Shown: one piece after another, positions 1 to 10,755 of the stretch
How the letters are laid out: the number at the start of each line of letters is the position of its first letter
How positions within the stretch are numbered: position 1 is the first letter of the stretch
DNA from: Elymus sibiricus
Lineage: Eukaryota > Streptophyta > Magnoliopsida > Poales > Poaceae
Assembly (NCBI GenBank): GCA_039707655.1
Contig: CM077665.1
Coordinates: 78,369,954 to 78,433,953 of the forward strand
Direction of reading: 5' to 3'
DNA: 64,000 nt
Translations under genes and position numbers: made by a program
Notes under the pieces: generated by a model
Seen by the model: only the letters and a program-made list of their open reading frames with translations
The model's database searches: none
Told to the model about the DNA's origin: nothing

Positions 1-1779
1 TGGTGTTCCAGGCGGTGTCAGTTGTGAAACAATTCCACATTGTCTTAAGTGACTGCCAAACTCATAACTCAGATATTCTCCTCCTCGATCAGATCGTAGG
101 AATTTAATCTTCTTGTTACGATGATTCTCAACTTCACTCTGAAATTGTTTGAACTTTTCAAATGTTTCAGACTTGTGTTTCATTAAGTAAATATACCCAT
201 ATCTACCTAAGTCATCAGTGAAGGTGAGAAAGTAACAATAACCACCGCGCGCCTCAATACTCATCGGACCGCACACATCAGTATGTATGATTTCCAACAA
301 GTCACTTGCCCGTTCCATTGTTCCAGAGAACGGCGTTTTAGTCATCTTGCCCATGAGGCATGGCTCACATGTGTCAAGTGATTCAAAATCAAGTGACTCC
401 AAAAGTCCATCAGCATGGAGCTTCTTCATGCGTTTTACGCCAATATGACCTAAACGGCAGTGCCACAAGAAAGTGGTATTATCATTATCAATTCTACATC
501 TTTTGGCATTAATGTTATGAACATGTGTATCATTACTATCGAGATTCAATAAGAATAAACCCCTCACATCGGGTGCATGACCATAAAAGATATTACTCGT
601 ATAAATAGAACAACCATTATTCTCTGATTTAAATGAGTAACCGTTTCGCAATAAACAAGATCCAGATATAATGTTCATGCTTAACGCAGGCACCAAATAA
701 CATTTATTCAGGTTCATCACTAATCCCGATGGTAATCGAAGAGCGAGCGTGCCGACGGCGATCACATCAACCTTGGAACCATTTCCCACGCGCATCGTCA
801 CTTCGTCCTTTGCCAGCCTCCGTCTATTCCGCAGTTCCTGTTTTGAGTTGCAAATATGAGCAACCGCACCGGTATCAAATACCCAGGCACTACAACGAGA
901 GTTGGTAAGGTACACATCAATAACATGTATATCATATATACCTTGTTTGTTGTTGGCCGCCTTCTTGTCAGCCAAATACTTGGGGCAGTTCCGCTTCCAG
1001 TGTCCAGTTCCCTTGCAATGAAAGCACACAGTTTCTGGTTTGGGTCCAGCCTTGGGTTTCTTCACGGGAGGAGCAACTGCTTTGCCACTCTTCTTGGAGT
1101 TACCCTTCTTACCCTTGCCATTTTTCTTGAAACTAGTGGTTTTATTGACCATCAACACTTGATGCTCCTTCTGAATTTCAGACTCAGCGGCTTTCAGCAT
1201 CGCAAACAGCTCGACGACTGACTTGTTTATCCCGTGCATGTTATAGTTCAACACGAAGCTCTTGTAGCTAGGTGGCAATGATTGAAGAACTCTGTCAGTG
1301 ATAGCCTCTGGCGGAAGGGGCATCCCCAATTCAGCCAGACGGGTGGAGTACCCAGACATTCTGAGTACGTGATCACTGATAGACCCGTTCTCCTCCATCT
1401 TGCAAGCATAGAACTTATCGGAGATCTCATACCTCTCGATCCGGGCATTCTTCTGAAAGATAAACTTCAACTCCTGGAACATCTCATATGCTCCATGACG
1501 TTCAAAACGTCTTTGAAGTCCCGGTTCTAAGCCATACAATATTGCACATTGAACTATTGAGTAATCTTCAGAACGAGCCTGCCAGGCGTTCACAACGTCT
1601 AGAGGCTCAAATGGAGCAGGTGGATCACCAAGCGGTGCATCAAGGACATAAGCCTTCTGGGAAGCCGTAAGGATAATCCTTAGATTACGGGCCCAGTCCA
1701 CAAAGTTACTTCCATCATCTTTCAACTTAGCTTTCTCTAGGAACGCATTAAAATTCAGGGGTGCTACTACGCGAGCCAT
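1..1779 (-). CDS. copia gag-pol polyprotein, N-terminal 593 codons (partial)
   Basis: An open frame runs from an ATG at 1779 to the window edge with no stop; I checked every codon. It covers gag, a zinc knuckle, the aspartic protease and the start of integrase. The knuckle is CX2CX4HX4C with C252, C255, H260 and C265. The protease active site DTG has its Asp near residue 302. The GAG-pre-integrase motif (WHCRLGHIG) follows, and the first catalytic Asp of the integrase core (IHTDVCGP) is near residue 501. The reverse transcriptase and RNase H would lie outside the window. The start is the first ATG after a long leader, and the gag N-terminus MARVVAPLNF is typical of the group. An undamaged frame suggests a fairly young copy. 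Confidence 0.9.
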   Translation of the reverse strand, partial: MARVVAPLNFNAFLEKAKLKDDGSNFVDWARNLRIILTASQKAYVLDAPLGDPPAPFEPLDVVNAWQARSEDYSIVQCAILYGLEPGLQRRFERHGAYEMFQELKFIFQKNARIERYEISDKFYACKMEENGSISDHVLRMSGYSTRLAELGMPLPPEAITDRVLQSLPPSYKSFVLNYNMHGINKSVVELFAMLKAAESEIQKEHQVLMVNKTTSFKKNGKGKKGNSKKSGKAVAPPVKKPKAGPKPETVCFHCKGTGHWKRNCPKYLADKKAANNKQGIYDIHVIDVYLTNSRCSAWVFDTGAVAHICNSKQELRNRRRLAKDEVTMRVGNGSKVDVIAVGTLALRLPSGLVMNLNKCYLVPALSMNIISGSCLLRNGYSFKSENNGCSIYTSNIFYGHAPDVRGLFLLNLDSNDTHVHNINAKRCRIDNDNTTFLWHCRLGHIGVKRMKKLHADGLLESLDFESLDTCEPCLMGKMTKTPFSGTMERASDLLEIIHTDVCGPMSIEARGGYCYFLTFTDDLGRYGYIYLMKHKSETFEKFKQFQSEVENHRNKKIKFLRSDRGGEYLSYEFGSHLRQCGIVSQLTPPGTP

Positions 1780-3032
1780 GATCTACAACATAAATATAGC
1801 AAAGACAACTTAGACTATTGTTCAAGATAATGAGTTTAGTTAATCAAATTACTTAAAAACTCCCACTCAAATTGACATCCCTCCGGTCATTCGAGTGTCA
1901 CATGATCCAAATCCACCAACTCAAGTCCGATCATCACGTGAGTTGAGGTGGTTTCAATGGTGAACATCTTCATGTTGATCATATCTACTATATGACTCAT
2001 GTTCGACCTTTCGGTCTCTTGTGTTCCGAGGCCATGTCTGTACATGCTAGGCTCGTCAAGTTTAACCCGAGTGTTCCGCACGTGCAACACTGGCTTGCAC
2101 CCGTTGTATGTGAACGTAGAGTCTATCACACCCGATCATCACGTGGTGTCTCGAAACGACGAACTTTCGCAACGGTGCACACTCGGGGAGAACACAATTT
2201 TTTCTTGAAATTTAAGTGAGGGATCACCTTATAATGCTACCGTCGTCCTAAGCAAAATAAGATGCATAAAAGGATTAACATCACATGTAAATCATAAGTG
2301 ACATGATATGGCCATGAACTTGTGCTTTTGATCTCCATCTTCAAAGCACCGGCATGATCTCCATCGTCACCGGCATGACACCATGATCTCCATCATCTTG
2401 ATCTCCATCAACATGTCGCCATGAAGTTGTCGCGCCGACTGTTGCTTCCACGACTATAGCTAACTCATAGCGATAAAGTAAAGCAAAATGGCGAAAATAA
2501 TTAAAGACAACTCTATGGCTCCTGCCAGTTGCCGTACTCATCGACATGCAAGTCGTGATATTCTATACAACACATGATCATCTCATACATCACATATATC
2601 TCATCATGTAATTGGCCATATCACATCACAACATACCCTGCAAAAACAAGTTAACGTCCTCTAATTGTTGTTGCAAGTTTTACGTGGCTGCTACGGGTAT
2701 CTAGCAAGAACGATTCTTACCTACGCAAAACCACAACGTGGTGTAGTGATTGCTTTTTGATCTTCTAAAAGAACCCTCTTCATTGAAATCGATTCAACTA
2801 AAGTGAGAGAGACAGACACCCGCCAGTCACCTTTATGCAACGAGTGCACGTAGCGGTGAAACCTGTCTCGCGTAAGCGTACGCGTAATGTCGGTCCGGGC
2901 CGCTTCATCTCACAATACCGCCGAATCAAGTATCAACTAGTAACGGCAAGAAATATGTATACACCCACGCCCACAACTCGTTTGTGTTCTACTCGAGATC
3001 TCATCTACGCATAGACCTAGCTCTGATACCAC
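1780..3032 (-). other. untranslated leader of the Angela/BARE-1-type element
   Basis: About 1.25 kb lies between the primer site and the gag ATG and holds no long frame on the coding strand. A long leader of this kind is a known trait of the BARE-1/Angela group. It presumably contains packaging and dimerisation signals, but I cannot point to specific ones. Confidence 0.7.
3020..3031 (-). promoter_or_regulatory. primer binding site (initiator tRNA-Met)
   Basis: Read on the minus strand this is TGGTATCAGAGC, one base after the LTR end. It is the standard Ty1-copia primer site complementary to the 3' end of initiator tRNA-Met. It shows that 3033-4875 is the 5' LTR. Confidence 0.95.
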
Positions 3033-3490
3033 TGTTGGGGAACGTTGCATGGGAAACAAAAATTTTCCTACGCACACACAAGATCTATCCATGGTGATGA
3101 GCATCTACGAGAGGGAGAGTGAATCTACATACCCTTGTAGATCGCTAAGCGGAAGCGTTAAGAAACGCGGTTGATGTAGTCGAACGTCTCCGCGATCCAA
3201 ATCGCAAGTCGTCCCTCGATCCAATCACGATCTAGCGCCGAACGGACGGCACCTCCGCGTTCAACACACGTACGGCTTGATGACGCCTTCACCTCCTCGA
3301 TCCAGCGAGCGATGGTGAAGTAGTGGATGAGTTCCGGCAGCACGACAGCGTGGTGATGGTGGTGAGGAACAATCTCTACAGGGCTTCGCCAAGCACTACG
3401 GAGATTATGACGGGAGGAACTAGAGGGTTAGGGTTGCCGGCACACGGCTTGGGAAATCTTTATGTGTCCCGTGTGCTAGCCCTGCCCCTC

Positions 3491-3499
3491 TATTTATAT
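3491..3499 (-). promoter_or_regulatory. TATA box in the LTR
   Basis: The minus strand reads CATATAAATAGAGG here. It is the best TATA-like match in the downstream half of the LTR, where the U3/R boundary is expected. Transcription would start about 25-35 bp further on, near 3460. The position fits BARE-1-like promoters; it is inferred, not shown. Confidence 0.55.
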
Positions 3500-3618
3500 G
3501 TTGAGCCCTGGGGTCTAAACTTGGAGAGAAAGCCTCCACAAGGTCGGTTTTGCCCGCACAAGGTCGGTTTGGCCCGCACGGAAAGAGTCCAACTCGGATT
3601 CCAGCAGTACCGCGTACA

Positions 3619-3728
3619 AGCGGTAGTACCGCTCACGAGCGGTAGTACCGCTTACGCGGTAGTACCGCTTCACACAAGCGGTAGTACCGCTTACGCGGTG
3701 GTACTGCCTTACCAGCGGTAGTACCGCT
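3619..3728. repeat. array of palindromic units upstream of the LTR TATA box
   Basis: A self-complementary unit, AGCGGTAGTACCGCT, occurs in perfect form at 3619-3633, 3638-3652, 3677-3691 and 3714-3728. A 13-base core is at 3656-3668, and degraded copies lie near 3606 and 3694. The array is about 120-240 bp upstream of the TATA-like box. It could be a transcription-factor site cluster or a cruciform-forming tract. Confidence 0.85.
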
Positions 3729-4876
3729 TAAGGCAGCAGCAAAACTTCCTTTTGCACTTTCCAATACCTCGTGGGCTTTACCCCTTTGGCCCATATAAAG
3801 TGTTGCTGCACCCGAACACTTCGGTTAACACCCGGAACCCCTTCCGGTGAATTCCGGAACCCTTCCGGAGATCAAAACACTATTATCACATATATCAATC
3901 TTTACCTCCGGACTCTTCCGGAGATCCTTGTCATGTCCGGGATCTTATCCGGGACTCCGAACAACCTTCGGTCACCAACACAATAACTCAACTATACTAA
4001 TCGTCACCAAACGTTAAGTGTGTAGACCCTGCGGGTTCGAGAACTATGTAGACATGACCGAGACACCTCTACGGCCAATAACCAATAGCGGGACCTGGAT
4101 GCCCATATTGGTTCCTACATATTCTACGAAGATCTTCATCGGTTGAACCTCTATGTCAAGGATTCAGTTAATCCCGTATGCTGTTCCCTTTGTTCTTCGG
4201 TATGTTACTTGCCCGAGATTCGATCGTCGGTATCTCTATACCTAGTTCAATCTCGTTACCGGCAAGTCTCTTTACTCGTTCCGTAATACAAGATCTCGTG
4301 GCTAACACTTTAGTCACATTGCTTGCAAGGCTCATCGTGATGTTGTATTACCGAGTGGGCCCTGAGATACCTCTCCGTCACACGGAGTAACAAATCCCAG
4401 TCTTGATCCATGCCAACCCAACAGACACCCTCGGAGATACCTGTAGAGCATCTTTATAGTCACCCAGTTACGTTGCGACGTTTGATACACACAAGGTACT
4501 CCTCCGATGTCAGGGAGTTGCATGATCTCATGGTCATAGGAACATATACTTGACATGCAGAAAACAATAGCAATAAACTGACACGATCATATGCTATGTT
4601 TATAGTTTGGGTCTTGTCCATCACATCATTCTCCTAATGATGTGATCCCGTTATCAAATGACATCTTATGTCCATGGCTAGGAAACCTTCACCATCTTTT
4701 GATCAACGAGCTAGTCAACTAGAGGCTTACTAGGGACACAGTGTTGTCTATGTACCCACACATGTATTTGAGTTTCCAATCAATACAATTATAGCATGGA
4801 TAATAAACGATTATCATGAACAAGGAAATATAATAATAACTAATTTATTATTGCCTCTAGGGCATATTTCCAACAC

Positions 4877-7800
4877 TCGTACCCCCAAATTACAAAGGAA
4901 GATTGGACAGAATTCAAAAGGGTCAGGGCTAGTGAAGAGTTTATTAAGAAGAGTGCCATGCAATCGGAACTTCAGAAGAAGAACACACACCCACACCGTA
5001 TGGGTGTGGCAGGATACTACGGCATGAACTGCGGGTGGCAAACCGGCCTTTAGTGAAATTAGGGGCACTCGCGCTAGGGACTACTTGCGGGCACGTGCAA
5101 AGAGGCATGGAGACGGTTCTTATTACTTTGAAAACTCAGCAGACCACGAACTGTATGATGTGATGGCAAAGGCTTCCAAAAACACTGGAAGGTTGTACAG
5201 GAACTCAGGGCCATGTGACATTCTGTCTGAGGCTCTGACTACCAAAGAGCCCCCTGGTCGTGATAGGGGTACTGGGGTCAATGTCCCACACAAGAGGGCT
5301 TTCTCACTAAGCAAAGAAGAGAGGCTCAGCATGAAAAAAGCTAGGAGTGATTATAAGTAGAGAGACTTGCGCGAAAAGATTAAGAGGGACATGTACCCTC
5401 TAGTTCAAAAGGAAGTTGAGGAGTCATATATGCAGGAGAAGACACAAATGCTGAGAGATAGCCAGGAGACGCAAGGGGATGTCGGCATGGATGATGCCAC
5501 TTATTGTATGGCAACACCGCACAAGAGTAGCTGTGCATCAGCTGGCCCAAGCGACAATGATGCTGCAGCTGGACATGATGGTGCTATATCTGATCTATAT
5601 GGAGAGGGGGAGAGAGTGAAGGCCGTGCTTACACATTATGAAGGTACTTTAAAATGTGCAATGGCGTGGGTTTACAACCCTGACTTTGACGGGGGTCTCT
5701 TGTTGGACAATGTGCCATTGAAGTCGGGTTGTGTGAAGTGCTACGTGACTGAAATAAAGCCTGGATTCAGTGATTTTGCCCTGAAGAATGTCCTTGGGGA
5801 CCCTGATGAGCAGAGGACCTTGGAAGAAACACTGTTAAATCATATCCAGTGTCCATGGGAAGAAATATACTTCCTGGATGAGACCCCTCCAGTCCCCCCA
5901 AAAGCAACCAATGTCGCCCTCGAACCGGTGACTCTCATCTCGCCACAGCAGATCTTGTGTGATTCCCTCGATGAACATACTCTTGGGAATCAGATGCCCG
6001 AGGCATCAACCTATGATCAGCCCTACTGACTTCCTGCCATACAGGCCAGGTCATTGTCCCATCCTGAGCAGCCTGTGGCAAGGCCTACAACTGCTGAAGA
6101 CGTGTCATCAGTTCAGTTGCCGGCCACCGAAGCAGAAAGTGCAGACACATTGGCACTGCATGCTCACCAGATAAACCCGACCGAACCGCGTGCTAATGAG
6201 TCTGAATGTGTGGAACCACCTGGTAAGAAGGCTGAAAGTCCGGGACCGCCTGCTAAGCACTCCGAAAGTCAGGAACCACCTGCTCATCAGTCCAGCGGTT
6301 CGCAGCCGCCTGATAAGCATATCGATGTGTCGGCACTACCTGCTCAGCAAACCAACACGTTGTCACAGCCGCATGAGCACACAGACACGTTGGCACCAGC
6401 TGCTCAGAAGCCCAAAATAGCTTCAACGGCTAGTCAACTATCTGTCAACTCTGGCACTACAGCTCAGCAGTCCATCGTACCTTCACACGCTTCTCAACAG
6501 CATGTCGTTGATGAAACCAAACGTCAAACAAGAAGTGCTTCAGCTAAGAAGACAGAAGCGGGCACGGTTGCACACAGGAAGTTGGGCCTCCAAAGAGCGA
6601 GGAGGGATGGTACCAAGAGCCTCCTTCTACAAACAATCATCGACCGCACCCAAATTAACAATAAGGTTTTCGAAGGGCTGAGTAATCCCAGTTCTGACCA
6701 CATGTCTGAAGCAGACCTTCAAAAGCAACTTTCTAGTATGGAAGTAGACACATTTGAGAAACGCAAGTACAAACATGGCCAGCCATTCCTTGTTGGCGAT
6801 TTCTAGGACGAGTGTAGTTCTAGTGCTCGCAAGTTACATAAATATTGCATGGAAAGAATGTCGGAAGGAGAAGATACTAACATTGTGGAATTGCACTACG
6901 ACCAATGGCATGTCTCTCACGTTCCAGGTACCATCAGTGTGGAATTCGAGGACTTTCATCTCTTCTTCAACTTCGATGAGCTTGCTGCCACTCTTGTCAA
7001 ATGCTTGATGTTGTAAGTACTTCACAAACTCTGATCATCTTCTCCATACAAGGCTGTAAATGACAAAAAAGCTAACTGTACTGTATTCCTCTCAGGGGAT
7101 TGACAACGCAGAGAACAACAATGGTGCATGCGTATTTCATAGATCCTGATTTAGCAAACGGCGTTTTGTTACAGGATAATGACTCACGCACGGCTTCCAT
7201 TGATTATGTCACCAAGATCTTGTTCGACTTACAGATAGGAGAATTCTTCATGTGGCCATATCATGAACAATTAGTATAAATATACAACCACGCATACATT
7301 GATCGTCTTTCAGTTTTAGACATAGTTCGTACGTTCATGGTTTTCTTAAATTGTAGAGGTCACTGGATCTTGGTGGTCATTGTTCCAAAACGCAACACAA
7401 TTTACTACATGGATTCTCTCAGAGAGTCAAATGCGCCTCAGGATCTGAGTCATCTTCAGGATTTCATGGATAGGTATTGAATTCTTTGATATTAATGCTT
7501 TGTGTTCATATCTGATTCCAGAATTGAGTGTGTGAAGATTCATCTTCATTTCCAGTGTGTTGTCAAAGAACATAACTTTAGGAGGGAATCGGTTCGACCG
7601 CCAACTACCTCTGCAGCACGTGATCGTTTCTCCGGTAAGACAACGAAATTCGTTATTTTCAGAAAATGCTAGTCAGATGTTCAAGTTTCTAAGTAAACCT
7701 CTTTCTATTTCTCTCCATAGAAAAAAGAAGAAACAACTTACACCGGTTAGGTTGTTCCTAACAGGGCAAATACATGACTAATACTATACAAAAAATTTCA

Positions 7801-8123
7801 GTGTCCTCAGCAACAACAAGGTACCAGCCTATGTGGATACTACGTTTGTGCACACATGATGAACCTATGCAGACATGCTGAATGTGGTGTTGATGCTGAC
7901 AGGATAAAACCAGTAAATCTGCTTCTTAATTACTATCTTCTACTCCACACATATGTCACATTCTGATCTAAAAGTCATGCAGCCGATCTTGGCACCGATG
8001 ACTTCTGAACCGCTCGCCGCCGATGAATTGTTGTCTGTTAGGAAATTTATCAGCACCTTCTTTGTGAAACACTATATCAAGCCCTCTAAAGACGTCGAAG
8101 ATTTCCGGATTCAAATCTCCTAA
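4877..8123 (+). pseudogene. CACTA-associated Transposase_24 + Ulp1 protease gene, broken
   Basis: Coding sequence starts at the copia insertion point with a Transposase_24-like stretch (TKEDWTEFKRVRASEEF...). It shifts frame near 5045 and continues to about 7012. In-frame stops lie at 5358 (TAG), 6027 (TGA) and 6804 (TAG). A low-complexity Ser/Pro/Ala/Gln-rich linker spans about 6050-6500. The C-terminal part is an Ulp1/C48 cysteine peptidase in exons near 6807-7012, 7095-7276, 7357-7473, 7556-7635, 7801-7913 and 7981-8123. The catalytic set is visible: His at 7361 (GHWILV), Asp at 7412 (YYMDSL), Gln near 7806 and Cys at 7832 (LCGYYVC). Such proteins are common passengers of plant CACTA elements and may deconjugate SUMO-like modifiers. 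This copy cannot make a full product. Confidence 0.75.
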
Positions 8124-8439
8124 AAATAAGTACGCATTCATATAGTGTTATCAGCAAAACATATATACATGGATGCATTATTTTCCATGTGATCATGTCT
8201 TCGTATTTCGTACACTATGATTATGTATTGGGTATGTCGGTTTAACAGTTGTGGAATTTAGCTAGCATTTTCTCAATTGCATATTGTCGTAAATTTTGAT
8301 GAATCCTCTGCTTGTGGATACTATTTGTTCAATTGCATATTGTGGCGAATTATGATGAATGTTCTTCATGTGGACACTATTTGTCGATTGCATATTGTGG
8401 CGAATTTGCTATTTGCAGGGTGAATTAAATGCGATATTT

Positions 8440-9149
8440 TACAATAACCTGGCAATTTCAGCGCACATGGTTCAAGCAACTAAGCGTGTGCGGTCCAGAA
8501 CGGAAAGCACACGCAACTCATAGCGCAACCGCCTGTGATCCACAGGAAAATCACACGAGATATAATCTAAAATGTCGATGATACATAAGAAATCGCAAAC
8601 GGTTTGCAACACTTGTACATGTGCGTAGGAGCTACTCAATCGTTTGCGATAGCACCATATCTCACACGTGAGCCAACAGGAAACCGTGCCCGGTGCAAAG
8701 ACGATCCCACGCGTACATTTTTCGGGAAACGTGTCCGATGATGTTATACATGGTACACGGTTCCTAGAGAAATCTCATGTGCGATCATGAAGATATCACA
8801 CACAGTGTCTACAATGGTCCGTGTAGATTAGATAACGTTTCGCAAATGGTCAAAGGTCAAACTCTGTTTGTTTTCCATGAGCAATTAGACGCGTTTCACT
8901 CGTCTTGGACGTGTGTGATTGATCCCAAATCCCACACGTACGCCCAAAATATTATGTGTGCGATCTGTTCCTGCACCGCACACGATTATATTTGCAGATC
9001 GTTTGCGTTCATTGGCCACCATCACCGACGGGTTTACGGTGTCGTGTGGGATGGACCACCCTATCGCCCACACATGCAAGGCGACGGTTTCGAACTACGT
9101 CGCGGAAAGGGGTTAAAAACCATTTGTATAGTACGTCGCTGCACCAGTG
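8440..9149 (+). repeat. subterminal repeat region of the CACTA element
   Basis: Short motifs on both strands built around CACACG, GTGTGCG and TCGTTTGCG recur about every 20-40 bases, without a coding frame that makes sense. CACTA elements carry such arrays as transposase-binding sites near their ends. The short frames seen here read through these repeats and are not genes. Confidence 0.6.
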
Positions 9150-10155
9150 ATTACTCCACACATCGATCGCTATCCGGCATGCATCTAGTGTATTAAGTTC
9201 ATGGAAAAACAGAGTAATGCAATAAGAACGGTGACATGATGTAGACAAGATCTATTCATATAGGGATAGACCCCATCTTGTTATCCTTAATAGCAACGAT
9301 ACATGCGTGCCTCGCTGCCCCTTCTGTCACTGGGAGAGGACACCGCAAGATCGAACCCATCACAAAGCACCTCTTCCCATGGCAAGAAAAATCGATCTAG
9401 TTGGCCTAACTAAACCAAAGATTCAAAGAAGAAATACGAGCCTATAAGTAATCATGCATATAAGAGATCAAAGAAGACTCAAATAATATTCATGGATAGA
9501 AATTAATCATGAACTCAAAATTCATCGGATCCCAACAAACACACTGCAAAAAGTCATTACATCAAATAGATCTCCAAGAGACCATTGTATTGAGAATCAA
9601 AAGAGAGAGAGAAAGCCATCTAGCTACTGCCTATGGACCCGTAGGTCTATAGTGGACTACTCACGCATCATCGGAGAGGCACCAATGAGGATGAGTTAGA
9701 TTGGATCTCGTGGTTCTGGAACTTGCGGCGGCTGAAAGTGTTTTTCGTCGACTCCTCTAGGGTTTATGGAATATTTGGGTATTTATAGAGCTCAGAGGCG
9801 GTGGAGGGGACTCCCGAGACGGACACAACACACCAGGGCGCGCCGGGGGCCTCTGGCGCGCCCTGGTGTCTTGTGGGCTGCCTGGGCCCCCTCTCGGGCA
9901 CTTCTTTGGCTCTCTGGCTTCCTTGTGGTCCATAAAAAATCTCCAAAAAGTTTCATCACGATTGGACTCCATTTGGTACTGATATTCTGTGAAGTAAAAA
10001 ACAAGCAAAAACAACAACTCGCACTTGGCACTATGTCAATAGGTTAGTCCCAACAAATGATATAAAGTTGCTATAAAATGATTGTAAAACATCCAAAAAT
10101 GATAATATAACAACATGGAACAATAAAAAATTATAGATACGTTGGAGACATATCA
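9150..10155 (-). repeat. Ty3-gypsy LTR (minus strand), 3' end cut by the CACTA element
   Basis: The minus strand starts TGATATGTCTCCAACG at 10155, the start of a common Triticeae gypsy LTR type (Fatima/Sabrina-like). It includes the usual GGCGCGCC-containing tract at 9838-9862. The expected LTR 3' end is missing, because the sequence stops at the proposed CACTA terminus. No polypurine tract precedes it at 10156, so it is a 5' LTR or a solo LTR. Its target is the fold-back repeat that starts at 10165. Confidence 0.7.
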
Positions 10156-10164
10156 CGCATGCTA

Positions 10165-10755
10165 ACCTGCCTGCATGGCGCGTTGACCCACTCCACATCG
10201 ACAGAGGGCCCAACCGCCTGGCGATAAAAATACACTGGAGGTCCTAAAAATTTCTGGGCAGTGTCACTTTAGTCCTACTTCTTTCAAAATGCACGTTTAG
10301 GTCCTAATTCTGTAGTAAGTGGTTCACCCAAGGTCCTTCTTGCAATGTTCCTCATCTGCTAGTGATACCAAGTCGAGGTGGCGTGGGTCAACATGCAACT
10401 GAGCAGGTCAGCGAGCGATCGTGCAAAAAAGGACCTCGAGTGAACCACTTACTATAGAATTAGGACCACTTTCTACAGAATTAGGACCTAAACGTGCATT
10501 TTGAAAGAAGTAGGACTAAAGTGACAGTGTCCAGAAACTTTTGGGACCTCATGTGTATTTTTCTCGCCTGGCGGTTGGGCCCTCTGTTGACGTGGTGTGG
10601 GTCAATGCGCCACGCTGGCAGGTCAATGGGCGCTCGTAAAAAAAGGACCTCGGGTGAAGCACTTACTAAAGAATTAGGACCTAAAGGTGCATTTTGGAAG
10701 AATTAGGACTAAAATGACACCCCGACGAAACTTTGAGGACCTCCAGTGCATTTAA
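10165..10755. mobile_element. fold-back (MULE-like or MITE) element with long imperfect inverted arms
   Basis: The arm 10165-10338 is repeated inverted at 10429-10623, including landmark blocks around AGAGGGCCCAACCGCC and TTTCAAAATGCACG. A third partial copy, in the same direction as the second arm, lies at 10643-10755. No coding capacity is seen. The gypsy LTR lies directly beside the left arm. The structure fits a fold-back or Mutator-type non-autonomous element; no target duplication was found. Confidence 0.6.

Larger units (their letters stand above)
1..4875 (-). mobile_element. Angela/BARE-1-type Ty1-copia retrotransposon, 5' half
   Basis: This is the 5' portion of a minus-strand copia element, cut by the left window edge. 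Reading from 4875 downward it has a 1.84-kb 5' LTR, a primer binding site, a leader of about 1.25 kb and an open gag-pol frame. The LTR starts TGTTGGAAATATGCCC and its length fits the Angela/BARE-1/WIS group. The base run next to the LTR (ctcgt, 4876-4880) should be one copy of the 5-bp target duplication; the other copy is outside the window. The host of the insertion is a CACTA element, because Transposase_24-like coding sequence starts directly at 4877. Assignment to copia is certain; the family name rests on LTR recognition. Confidence 0.9.
3033..4875 (-). repeat. 5' LTR of the Angela/BARE-1-type element (1843 bp)
   Basis: On the minus strand the LTR starts TGTTGGAAATATGCCC at 4875 and ends CCCCAACA at 3033, so it has the short TG...CA inverted termini. 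It is directly followed by the tRNA-Met primer site. The length matches the usual 1.7-1.8 kb for this family. A TATA-like box (3491-3499) and an array of palindromes (3619-3728) lie inside. Confidence 0.92.
4876..9149 (+). mobile_element. CACTA (En/Spm-like) transposon, 3' part
   Basis: The segment holds a broken plus-strand gene with a Transposase_24 (Ptta/En/Spm) domain and an Ulp1-type C48 protease, followed by an AT-rich spacer and a subterminal region rich in short CACACG/GTGTG-type motifs. The proposed 3' end is ...GCACCAGTG at 9149, the reverse complement of a CACTGGTGC start, next to gypsy LTR sequence. The 5' end is outside the window because the copia element inserted into it. A TNP2 transposase is not seen. 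The class is well supported; the exact terminus is tentative. Confidence 0.7.

Noticed and set aside
856..1221. A 121-codon plus-strand frame at the left edge
   Set aside because: It is antisense to the open copia gag-pol frame that carries the zinc knuckle and protease motif.
3606..3728. A CRISPR-like array
   Set aside because: Repeats are 15-bp palindromes with spacers of a few bases inside a plant LTR; no spacer-repeat regularity or cas genes.
9183..9190. CTAGTG at 9185-9190 as the CACTA terminus
   Set aside because: The bases 9150-9190 fit the gypsy LTR, whereas ...GCACCAGTG at 9149 adjoins the subterminal repeats; I prefer 9149, with modest confidence.
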